DNA of 64,000 nt from Jannaschia sp. W003 (GTDB lineage Bacteria; Pseudomonadota; Alphaproteobacteria; Rhodobacterales; Rhodobacteraceae). Every line of letters begins with the position of its first letter. Position 1 is the stretch's first letter. This document shows, piece by piece, positions 53,409 to 60,553 of the stretch. The DNA is taken from contig NZ_CP083539.1 of assembly GCF_025144335.1 (NCBI RefSeq), positions 2,109,501 through 2,173,500 of the forward strand, in the 5' to 3' direction. Under the pieces are notes generated by a model. The model had not been told where the DNA came from. It worked only from the letters and a program-made list of their open reading frames with translations, and did no database searches. The position numbers and the translations under genes are program-made.

Positions 53409-54666
53409 GGCGTTCTCCCCCCAGACCCGCGCGCAGTCGCGCCGGTGGCTGCCCCGCAGCTTCTACGCCCGCGCGGCGCTGATCCTGATCGTTCCGGTGC
53501 TGACGATCCAGCTCGCCGTCGCCGTGCTGTTCCTACAGCGCCACGTCGAGGACGTCACCGCGTCGATGACCGCTACGATGGCCCGACAGGTCGCTTTGGT
53601 CCGCACCCACCCCGAACTGGCCGCGCTGTTGGGAATCTTCGAGGCCGAGGCCCCCGATGCGACGCGCATCCGCATCTGGGACCTCGGCGGGCGCGTCATG
53701 CGCGCGCGCCTCGCCGAGGCGCTGCCCGACCTCGCCGCAGTGGATACGGTGGCGGCGCGCAAGGAGGTCCGGTTGGGCTTCGCGGACGGCACGGGGCTCG
53801 CCTTTCCGCGCGACGCGGTGTCGGCGCCGAACCCGCACCAGCTGATCGTGTGGATGGTCGCCGTGGCGCTGGTGGCGACCGCGATCTCGGTCCTGTTCAT
53901 GCGCGGACAGATCCGCCCCATCCGCCGCCTCGCCGCGGCGGCCGAGGCCTTCGGGCGCGGGCAGCATGCGGACTTCTGGTCCTCCGGCTCCACCGAGGTG
54001 CGGCAGGCCGGCACCGCGTTCCTCGCCATGCGCGCGCGCATCGAGCGGCACATCGAGCAGCGCACGCTCCTGCTATCGGGGGTCAGCCACGACCTGCGCA
54101 CGCCGCTCACGCGCATGAAGCTGGAGCTGGGCATGATGGATGGGCCCGAGGCAGAGGCCCTGGCAGGCGACGTGCGGGCCATGGAGCGGATCATCGACAC
54201 CTTCCTCGACTTCGCCCGCGCCGGGGCCACGGACGCGCTGGCGCCGCACGACCTCACCGCGCTGGTGCGCGAGGCGGTGTCCTTGGCGGCGCCCGAGGCG
54301 GAGGTGCCGGTAAGCGGTCCCGAAGGCGTGGTGATGCCGGTGCTGCCCGAGGGGCTGCGGCGGGCGGTCGCCAACCTCGTGGGCAACGCTTTGCGCTACG
54401 GCCGACGGGTGCGCGTGGAGGTGTCGGCCGGCGCCGCAGCCGCGATCGTCGCCGTGGAGGACGACGGCCCCGGCATCCCGGACGGCGACCGCGACGCGGC
54501 CATGCGGCCCTTCTCGCGCCTCGACGCGGCACGGGGCAGCACCGAGGGCAACGTCGGCCTCGGCCTCGCCATCGTGCGCGACATCGCCCGCGCCCACGGC
54601 GGCACGCTCCGCCTGGGCGATTCTCCCTTGGGTGGGCTGAAAGCCGAGGTCGTCCTCCCCCGCTAA
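53407..54666 (+). CDS. EnvZ-type sensor histidine kinase
   Basis: 419 aa. TM1 about residues 22-44, periplasmic sensor about 45-145, TM2 about 146-166, HAMP about 167-218. The DHp helix has GVSHDLRTPLTRMKLEL with phospho-acceptor His228. The catalytic domain has N box NLVGNALRYGRRV (Asn327), G1 EDDGPGIPDGDR and G2 GNVGLGLAIVRDIARAHGG. It autophosphorylates and should pass phosphate to an OmpR-type regulator. No response regulator gene is adjacent, so it is an orphan here. Its ATG (53407) shares two bases with the divergent hydrolase ATG. Confidence 0.9.
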   Translation: MAFSPQTRAQSRRWLPRSFYARAALILIVPVLTIQLAVAVLFLQRHVEDVTASMTATMARQVALVRTHPELAALLGIFEAEAPDATRIRIWDLGGRVMRARLAEALPDLAAVDTVAARKEVRLGFADGTGLAFPRDAVSAPNPHQLIVWMVAVALVATAISVLFMRGQIRPIRRLAAAAEAFGRGQHADFWSSGSTEVRQAGTAFLAMRARIERHIEQRTLLLSGVSHDLRTPLTRMKLELGMMDGPEAEALAGDVRAMERIIDTFLDFARAGATDALAPHDLTALVREAVSLAAPEAEVPVSGPEGVVMPVLPEGLRRAVANLVGNALRYGRRVRVEVSAGAAAAIVAVEDDGPGIPDGDRDAAMRPFSRLDAARGSTEGNVGLGLAIVRDIARAHGGTLRLGDSPLGGLKAEVVLPR

Positions 54667-54784
54667 TCGGCAGTGTTCCGCCGCTCCCGACGGGGATTCG
54701 TGTCTCGCGCGCGACAGTTCCGGGCGAAGGGCGGCCATCCGCCGGTCCCGTGGGGGAGGGGGGACGTGCAAACCCGTGTCGGCA

Positions 54785-54860
54785 TGGTAGGCCCGGCAGG
54801 ATTCGAACCTGCAACCAAAGCGTTATGAGCGCTCTGCTCTAACCGTTGAGCTACAGGCCC
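54785..54860 (-). tRNA. tRNA with CAU anticodon, probably tRNA-Ile2
   Basis: 76 nt with encoded CCA. Acceptor GGGCCTG/CGGGCCT (a G-U first pair), anticodon loop CTCATAA in the stem GAGCG/CGCTT, T arm GCAGG-TTCGAAT-CCTGC. The body looks like the lysidine-modified AUA-reading tRNA-Ile; elongator tRNA-Met is the alternative. Confidence 0.85.
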
Positions 54861-54900
54861 TCCGAGGCCGAGGCGATACCAGAGGGACCCCGTCGGTCAA

Positions 54901-55377
54901 GTGCCCCACTCCCATACGCTCTCCCCTTCAGATCACCTCCACGACGACGCGGACGCCGAGGAGCCGTCCGTCGCGTTCTACGGCGTCGCTTACGTGGCGA
55001 TCGCCGCCGGCATCGCCGTCGCGCTCTGGGCGCTCGACGCGCTCGTGGGCGTGCAGATGCCCGGCGCCGCGACCAGCATTGTCGCCCCCATCGTCGCAGC
55101 GCTTCTCGCCGGTCAGCGGTGGGCCGCGCGCCACGGCTCCGTGCCCTCGTCGTCCGCCGCCTGGCGCTTCGCCCTGCGCGCCGCGGGCGCGGTGCTGCTG
55201 GTGAACCTCGGCGTCTGGCTCGTGATCGCCACGGCCTACGGCGCCGCGGTGCCGGCGACGGGCACGACCGTGGTCGCGCTGACGGGCTCGGTCGCGATCT
55301 TCGGGGCCGCGCTCGTCGGGGTGAATCGCCTGTTCGTGACCTACGGAGCCTCGAGCCAGCTGCGCGGCGCGCGCTAG
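54901..55377 (+). CDS. ABZJ_00895-like small membrane protein
   Basis: 158 aa starting at GTG 54901. A His/Asp-rich N-terminus precedes four hydrophobic segments at about residues 27-48, 55-72, 93-113 and 122-143. The cytoplasmic block LLAGQRWAARHGSVPSSSAAWRFAL matches the pattern of the ABZJ_00895 family (GQRF-R...P...W/R-L) as I remember it. Function unknown. The start is uncertain because there is little Shine-Dalgarno signal between the tRNA gene and the GTG. Confidence 0.6.
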   Translation: MPHSHTLSPSDHLHDDADAEEPSVAFYGVAYVAIAAGIAVALWALDALVGVQMPGAATSIVAPIVAALLAGQRWAARHGSVPSSSAAWRFALRAAGAVLLVNLGVWLVIATAYGAAVPATGTTVVALTGSVAIFGAALVGVNRLFVTYGASSQLRGAR

Positions 55378-55434
55378 ACGCCGCGCCGCCGCCACGCTAG
55401 CCCCCCGCCCACGGCGGGGCGCGAGGAGGCGAGA

Positions 55435-56472
55435 GTGACCGATGGACTGACCTACCGCGCGGCAGGCGTGGACATCGAGGCGGGCAACGCGCTCGTGGAG
55501 CGGATCAAGCCCGCCGCGAAGCGCACCGAGCGCGCCGGCACGATGGCGGGGCTGGGTGGCTTCGGCGCCCTGTTCGACCCCCGCGCCGCCGGATACGCCG
55601 ATCCGGTGCTCGTGGCCGCCACCGACGGCGTGGGCACCAAGCTGCGCGTCGCCATCGACACGGGGGCCGTGGACGGCGTGGGGCAGGACCTCGTGGCGAT
55701 GTGCGTGAACGACCTCGTGTGCCAAGGCGCCGAGCCGCTGTTCTTCCTCGATTACTTTGCCACCGGCGCGCTGGACACCGACACGGCGGCGCGCGTGGTG
55801 GAGGGCATCGCGGGCGCCTGCGCCGGGGCTGGCTGCGCGCTGATCGGCGGGGAGACCGCCGAGATGCCCGGCATGTACGCCCGCGGCGACTTCGACCTCG
55901 CCGGCTTCGCGGTGGGGGCCGTGGAGCGCGGCGCCGTGCTGCCCGCGGGCGTGGCCGAGGGCGACGTGCTGCTCGGCCTCATGTCCGACGGCGTCCATTC
56001 CAACGGCTTCAGCCTCGTGCGCCGCGTGGCCGAACGGGCAGGGCTCGCTTGGTCGGACCCCGCCCCCTTCACCGACGGCACGCTGGGCGAGGCGCTCCTG
56101 CGGCCGACCCGGCTCTACGTGCGCGCCGCGCTGGACGCGATCCGCGCGGGCGGCGTGCACGCGCTCGCCCACGTGACGGGCGGCGGCATCACCGAGAACC
56201 TGCCCCGCGTCCTGCCCGCCGGCCTCGGCGCCGAGGTCGACCTGGGCGCCTGGACGCCCGATCCCGTGTTCGGCTGGCTCTGCGCCGCGGGCGGGGTCGA
56301 GGAAGCCGAGATGCTGCGCGCCTTCAACTGCGGCATCGGCATGATCCTCGCGGTCGCGCCGGATCGGGTGGACGCCGTGCGCGCCGCGCTCTCCGCGGCC
56401 GGCGAGCGTCCGGAGCGGATCGGAACGGTCGTGGCGGGCGAGGGGGTCCGCTACCGGAACGCCCTCCGGTGA
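55435..56472 (+). CDS. purM: Phosphoribosylformylglycinamidine cyclo-ligase (AIR synthetase)
   Basis: 345 aa ATP-dependent enzyme forming 5-aminoimidazole ribonucleotide in de novo purine synthesis. Motifs: [74 protein letters not shown] and [18 protein letters not shown]. It starts at GTG 55435 with GCGAGGAGG upstream. The stop overlaps the purN start (GTGA), so the two are translationally coupled. Confidence 0.96.
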   Translation: MTDGLTYRAAGVDIEAGNALVERIKPAAKRTERAGTMAGLGGFGALFDPRAAGYADPVLVAATDGVGTKLRVAIDTGAVDGVGQDLVAMCVNDLVCQGAEPLFFLDYFATGALDTDTAARVVEGIAGACAGAGCALIGGETAEMPGMYARGDFDLAGFAVGAVERGAVLPAGVAEGDVLLGLMSDGVHSNGFSLVRRVAERAGLAWSDPAPFTDGTLGEALLRPTRLYVRAALDAIRAGGVHALAHVTGGGITENLPRVLPAGLGAEVDLGAWTPDPVFGWLCAAGGVEEAEMLRAFNCGIGMILAVAPDRVDAVRAALSAAGERPERIGTVVAGEGVRYRNALR

Positions 56473-57044
56473 GGGTGGCGATCCTCGTCTCGGGCGGGGG
56501 CTCCAACATGGTGCGACTGATCGAGTCGATGCAGGGCGACCATCCCGCGCGCCCCGTGCTCGTGGCGTCGAACGATCCCGCCGCCGGAGGCCTCGCCCGC
56601 GCCGAGGCGCTCGGTGTTGCCACCGCCGCCGTGGACCACCGCGCCCACCCCACCCGCGAGGCGTTCGAAGCGGAGCTCGGCGCGCGGATCGAAGAGCATG
56701 CCCCCGACCTCGTGGCCCTCGCCGGGTTCATGCGGATCCTCACGCCCGGCTTCGTCGCGCGCTGGCCGATGCTCAACATCCACCCCTCGCTCCTGCCGAA
56801 GTACCGCGGCCTCGACACCCACGCCCGCGCCCTCGCCGCCGGCGACCGCGAGGCGGGCTGCACCGTCCACGAGGTGGTGCCGGAGCTCGACGCCGGACCG
56901 ATCCTCGGGCAGGCCCGTGTGCCGGTGGAGGCGGACGACACCCCCGCCACCCTCGCCGCGCGCGTCCTGCGGGCCGAGCACCGCCTCTACCCCGCGGTGC
57001 TGCGCCGCGTCTGCGAGGGGAAGCGCGAGCCGCTCCTCCTCTGA
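56469..57044 (+). CDS. purN: Phosphoribosylglycinamide formyltransferase
   Basis: 191 aa folate-dependent enzyme, third step of purine synthesis. The nucleotide-binding start is [17 protein letters not shown]. The catalytic Asn-His-Asp set lies in [28 protein letters not shown] and [22 protein letters not shown] 56469 overlaps the purM stop. Alternative GTG 56475 is two codons further; both keep the fold. Confidence 0.95.
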   Translation: MRVAILVSGGGSNMVRLIESMQGDHPARPVLVASNDPAAGGLARAEALGVATAAVDHRAHPTREAFEAELGARIEEHAPDLVALAGFMRILTPGFVARWPMLNIHPSLLPKYRGLDTHARALAAGDREAGCTVHEVVPELDAGPILGQARVPVEADDTPATLAARVLRAEHRLYPAVLRRVCEGKREPLLL

Positions 57045-57108
57045 GGCACGGTCTTTTCCCCGCCCCGGCGCCGGGCTAGCAAGGGGCGCGCAACCGGAGG
57101 GACCCGCC

Positions 57109-58290
57109 ATTTCCGCCCAAGAGATCATCACGCTCACCGACACCGCCGCTCTGGCCGAGTTCTGCGAGCGTGCCGCCACTGCGCCCTACGTGACGGTCGA
57201 CACCGAGTTCCTGCGCGAGCGGACCTACTACGCCAAACTCTGCCTTGTGCAGCTCGCCTTCCCGGGCGACGGCGAGGAGGTCGACGCGGTTCTGGTGGAC
57301 CCGCTGGTGGACGGCCTCGACCTCGCGCCGCTCTACGACCTGCTGCGCGACGAGCGCGTGACCAAGGTGTTCCATGCCGCGCGCCAGGATCTGGAGATCT
57401 TCTGGTGCGAGGGCGGGGTGATTCCCGCGCCGCTCTTTGACACCCAGGTCGCCGCGATGGTCTGCGGCTTCGGCGAGCAGGTCGGCTACGAGACGCTGGC
57501 CCGCAAGGTGGCGAAGGCGCAGATCGACAAGTCGAGCCGCTTCACGGACTGGTCGCGCCGCCCGCTCTCGGACGCCCAGAAGCGCTACGCTCTGGCGGAC
57601 GTCACACACCTGCGGGTGATCTACGAGGCGCTGGCTAGGCAGTTGAAGCAGTCGGGCCGCACGCCGTGGGTCGAGGAGGAGATGGCCGTGCTGCGCGACC
57701 CCTCCACCTACGAGACGGAGCCCCGCGAGGCCTGGCGCCGCCTGAAGATGCGCAATCCGAACCCGCGGTTCGTGGCCGTCGCGCGCGAGCTGGCCGCGTT
57801 CCGCGAGGAGCATGCCCAGCAGACCAACGTGCCGCGCTCGCGCATCTTCAAGGACGACGCGCTGCTGGAGCTGGTCTCGCTGCGGCCCAAGGACCACGCC
57901 GAGCTGGGCAAGGCGCGCCTGCTGCTGCGCGAGGCCCGCAAGGGTGCGATCGCGGACGGCATCGTCGAGGCCGTGCGCACCGGCTCCGAGGTGCCGAAGG
58001 AGGCGTTGCCGGAGCTGCCCGCCTCGAAGGCGCGCGACCAGATCGACCAGGCGCTCGCGGACCTCCTGCGCGTCCTGCTGAAGGCCAAGGCCGAGGGCGC
58101 GGGCGTGGCGCAGAAGCTGATCGCCAACGCCGCCGATCTCGACGACATCGCCGCGGGCGCGCGCGACGGCGACTGGAACCGGGGCTGGCGGGCCGAGGTG
58201 TTCGGACGCGACGCGCTGCGCCTGTGCGAGGGGCGCATCGCCCTCGCCGCGCAGGGATCCGCGGTCCGGATCGTCGAGCTGGAGGCCTGA
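57109..58290 (+). CDS. rnd: Ribonuclease D (apparent ATT start)
   Basis: 393 aa 3'-5' exoribonuclease that trims tRNA ends. The DEDD exonuclease domain has TVDTEFLRERTYYAKLCLVQL (Asp31, Glu33), KVFHAARQDLEIFW and RYALADVTHLRVIYEAL; HRDC-type helical domains follow from about residue 212. GGAGGG (57096-57101) stands seven bases before ATT 57109, and no ATG/GTG/TTG in frame fits there. The next in-frame start is GTG 57190, which would begin three codons before the catalytic Asp. I therefore call ATT, a rare start; an ATG-to-ATT change or base error is the alternative. Confidence 0.87.
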   Translation: MSAQEIITLTDTAALAEFCERAATAPYVTVDTEFLRERTYYAKLCLVQLAFPGDGEEVDAVLVDPLVDGLDLAPLYDLLRDERVTKVFHAARQDLEIFWCEGGVIPAPLFDTQVAAMVCGFGEQVGYETLARKVAKAQIDKSSRFTDWSRRPLSDAQKRYALADVTHLRVIYEALARQLKQSGRTPWVEEEMAVLRDPSTYETEPREAWRRLKMRNPNPRFVAVARELAAFREEHAQQTNVPRSRIFKDDALLELVSLRPKDHAELGKARLLLREARKGAIADGIVEAVRTGSEVPKEALPELPASKARDQIDQALADLLRVLLKAKAEGAGVAQKLIANAADLDDIAAGARDGDWNRGWRAEVFGRDALRLCEGRIALAAQGSAVRIVELEA

Positions 58291-58297
58291 CGCGGGG

Positions 58298-58747
58298 CTA
58301 CTGTCGCCGGATGACCCTCCGGTTCGCCGTGCCCTGCACCGCGATCTGCGTGATGCCCTGCAGGTCGCCGGGCGTCAGGAACGTGCCGCCCAGCACCTCG
58401 CGCGAGGCGGGCGTGCCCGCGGGCCGCGGTCCGGGCGGGCCCGAAAGCTGGAACTCCATCAGGTAGGTCGAGGCGTCCGGCGAGGGCAGGCGCACCAGGC
58501 GCGCGTCGTAGTAGCCCTGGGTCGGAGGCAGCGCGATGGCGCTGACGATCAGCCCGCCCGGCGTGGGCGCGGCGTCGAGCCCCACGATCTCCGCCGCGAG
58601 GTTCGCCCGCGGCGCGCCCGCCGCGATCGGCACCGAGCGGTCGCCGCCCAGCCAGCCGATGTTCGAGCCGATGCCGCCACCGCCAGGGCCGCCAGACGCG
58701 CAGGCCCCGAGCGCGAGCGCCGCGGCGATTGCTGAAATGACGCGCAT
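58298..58747 (-). CDS. Putative lipoprotein, hypothetical
   Basis: 149 aa. The lipobox ALALGAC puts the lipidated Cys at residue 16, followed by a Gly/Ser-rich linker. The body is beta-rich with GYYDARLVRLPSPD, STYLMEFQLSGP and GTFLTPGDLQGITQIAVQG. I recall similar unnamed lipoproteins in Rhodobacterales but no function. It ends seven bases from the convergent rnd stop. ATG 58747. Confidence 0.72.
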   Translation of the reverse strand: MRVISAIAAALALGACASGGPGGGGIGSNIGWLGGDRSVPIAAGAPRANLAAEIVGLDAAPTPGGLIVSAIALPPTQGYYDARLVRLPSPDASTYLMEFQLSGPPGPRPAGTPASREVLGGTFLTPGDLQGITQIAVQGTANRRVIRRQ

Positions 58748-58879
58748 GACCCCTCCCGGTGCTGCCGGATCGCGCATTAGCCCATCGCGTTCCCCTTGGA
58801 AAGCGAGCCTGCGCGCTCGGGGGGCTGGACCTCGCCGCGCGCGCACCCTACCTCGGGCGCAGCGAGCGGAAGGAGACCC

Positions 58880-59317
58880 ATGGCGCAACCGGCCTTCGAA
58901 GACCTGGTGGAGACGTTCGAGTTCCTCGACGAGTGGGAGGACCGCTACCGCCATGTGATCGAGATGGGCCGCGCCTTTCCGCCGCTCGACGAAGCGCTGA
59001 AGGTGCCCGCCACGAAGGTGGAGGGCTGTGCGAGCCAGGTCTGGCTCCACCCCCGCTGGGATGGCACGGGCGCGGACGCCCGGTTCGACTTCGCGGGCGA
59101 GTCCGACGCCATGATCGTGCGGGGCCTGATCGCGGTGCTGCACGCCCTCTACGCGGGGCTGCCCGCGGGCCACGTGGCCGCGGTGGACGCGCCGGCGGAA
59201 CTGGCGCGGCTGGGGCTGGCCGATCACCTGTCGTCGCAGCGCTCCAACGGAGTGCGCGCCATGGTGGCCCGCATCCGGGCGGCGGCGGAAGCGGAGGCGG
59301 GGGAGCCGGCGACCTGA
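58880..59317 (+). CDS. sufE: Fe-S cluster assembly sulfur acceptor SufE
   Basis: 145 aa. FEDLVETFEFLDEWEDRYRHVIEMGR opens the SufE fold. The sulfur-accepting Cys51 is in KVEGCASQVWL, followed by GESDAMIVRGLIAVL and LGLADHLSSQRSNGVRAMVARI. It takes persulfide from the cysteine desulfurase SufS and passes it to the Suf scaffold. The suf operon itself is not in the window. ATG 58880 has GGAAGGAG upstream. Confidence 0.94.
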   Translation: MAQPAFEDLVETFEFLDEWEDRYRHVIEMGRAFPPLDEALKVPATKVEGCASQVWLHPRWDGTGADARFDFAGESDAMIVRGLIAVLHALYAGLPAGHVAAVDAPAELARLGLADHLSSQRSNGVRAMVARIRAAAEAEAGEPAT

Positions 59318-59324
59318 CGGGAGC

Positions 59325-59399
59325 GGAAAGAAAAATGGCCGGACGCGAGGTCCGGCCGAGTCCAACAGGGAGGTGAAGAGGGCCGAAGCCCGCTTCACC
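59325..59399 (-). ncRNA. Candidate small regulatory RNA (~75 nt)
   Basis: On the minus strand it has a 5' hairpin GGTGAAG-C-GGGC, tetraloop TTCG, GCCC-T-CTTCACC (11 bp with one mismatch). A single-stranded linker carrying CCTCCCTGTTGGAC follows, complementary to Shine-Dalgarno sequences. It ends in the terminator GGCCGGAC-CTCGC-GTCCGGCC with ATTTTTCTTT. A promoter fits exactly at its 5' end (59404-59432). It lies 104 bp beyond the lysR stop on the same strand, so a 3'-UTR-processed RNA is the alternative. Convergent with sufE. Confidence 0.6.
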
Positions 59400-59403
59400 G
59401 ACG

Positions 59404-59432
59404 AAATTAGGGGCGCGGGGCCGCTCCGGCAA
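59404..59432 (-). promoter_or_regulatory. Promoter for the candidate small RNA
   Basis: The -35 TTGCCG (59432-59427) and -10 TAATTT (59409-59404) have 17-bp spacing. The predicted start at 59398-59399 coincides with the first base pair of the RNA's 5' hairpin. Confidence 0.5.
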
Positions 59433-59503
59433 GCGCAGAACTGAACCGTTCGGTGCAATGCCGCCATGCGGCACATGCATGGGTGCGCATGCTTGCCTGT
59501 GTC

Positions 59504-60400
59504 TTAGGCGTCGCGCCGCGCCCGCCGGTAGGCCACCACCTCCTCCACCACGAAGTCCCGGAACGCCTCGATCCGGCGCGAGCCGCGAAGCTCCTCGGGG
59601 AAGGCCAGGAATACCGGCACCTCGTTCGACTCGATCCCCGGCAGCACCTGCACGAGGTCCGGAAAGTCCTGCTGCAGGTAGTCGGGCAGCACCCCGATTC
59701 CGAGGCCCGACAGCACGCCCTGAAGCACGCCGAAGTAGTTGTTCACCGTGAGCAGACGCGGGATCTCGTAGGTCATCAGCTCGCGCACCAGCGCGGCGCC
59801 AGCGGAGACTTGGGTGGCGCCGATGTTCTGGCAGATCAGCCGGTGCAGCGAGAGGTCCTGCGGCCCCCGCGGGGTGCCCGCCGCCTTGAGGTAGTCGGAC
59901 GTTGCGAAGAGCTGCATGCGGATGTCCATTAGCCGCTTTCGCACCAGGTCGGCCTGGCTCGGCTCCTTCATGCGGATGGCCACGTCCGCCTCGCGCATGG
60001 GCAGGTCGAGTACCCGCTCCTCGAGCATGAGGTCGAGCTTCAGCTCGGGGTACTTGGCGTAGAGCTTGGGCAGGCGCGGCGCGAGCCAGATCGAGCCGAA
60101 GCCGATGGTGGTCGTGACCCGCAGGTCGCCGAACACCTCCTCCTCGCTGTCGCGGATGCGCGCGGTGGCCGCGTCGAGCCGTTTGTTCATGGACTGCGTG
60201 GCGTCGAACAGCAGCTCGCCCTGCTCCGTCAGGATCAGGCCGCGCGCGTGGCGGTGGAACAGCGTGACGTTCAGCGTGTCCTCGAGGGCGCGGATCTGGC
60301 GCGAGACCGCCGACTGCGACAGGTGCAGCACCTCGCCCGCATGGGTGAGCGATCCCTTGTCAGCCACCGCATGGAAGATGCGCAGCTTGTCCCAGTCCAT
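59504..60400 (-). CDS. LysR-type transcriptional regulator
   Basis: 298 aa. The winged HTH is at residues 1-60 (WDKLRIFHAVADKGSLTHAGEVLHLSQSAVSRQI-type, ending LFHRHARGLILTEQG), then a linker helix and a periplasmic-binding-like effector domain from about 90 (GDLRVTTTIGFGSIWLAPRLP). ATG 60400 is chosen: GGAGGGA lies nine bases upstream and the HTH begins right after it; earlier in-frame starts add unrelated residues. Divergent from the indolepyruvate oxidoreductase, so it likely controls that gene and itself. Effector unknown. Confidence 0.88.
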   Translation of the reverse strand: MDWDKLRIFHAVADKGSLTHAGEVLHLSQSAVSRQIRALEDTLNVTLFHRHARGLILTEQGELLFDATQSMNKRLDAATARIRDSEEEVFGDLRVTTTIGFGSIWLAPRLPKLYAKYPELKLDLMLEERVLDLPMREADVAIRMKEPSQADLVRKRLMDIRMQLFATSDYLKAAGTPRGPQDLSLHRLICQNIGATQVSAGAALVRELMTYEIPRLLTVNNYFGVLQGVLSGLGIGVLPDYLQQDFPDLVQVLPGIESNEVPVFLAFPEELRGSRRIEAFRDFVVEEVVAYRRARRDA

Positions 60401-60503
60401 GACGTCGTCCCTCCCTCCGGCCCGGACGCGCCGCTTCGGCGTTCCCGCGATCCGAGTCCCGCCTGCATAGGCGCTTAGCCGCAAAACGTGAACGGAAAGG
60501 TGC

Positions 60504-60532
60504 TTCAAAGGTCAGGAAGGTTGACCTACTAT
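60504..60532 (+). promoter_or_regulatory. Promoter of the indolepyruvate oxidoreductase gene
   Basis: The -35 TTCAAA (60504-60509) and -10 TACTAT (60527-60532) with 17-bp spacing, 21 bp before the ATG. It sits in the 153-bp divergent region shared with the LysR gene. Confidence 0.5.
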
Positions 60533-60553
60533 CGGTTCAGGGAGGAAGAAACC

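Noticed and set aside
59375..59446. 23-codon plus-strand ORF starting GTG right after GGGAGG
   Set aside because: The spacing of zero bases between Shine-Dalgarno and start is not workable, and the DNA is better explained as the hairpin arm of a minus-strand RNA.
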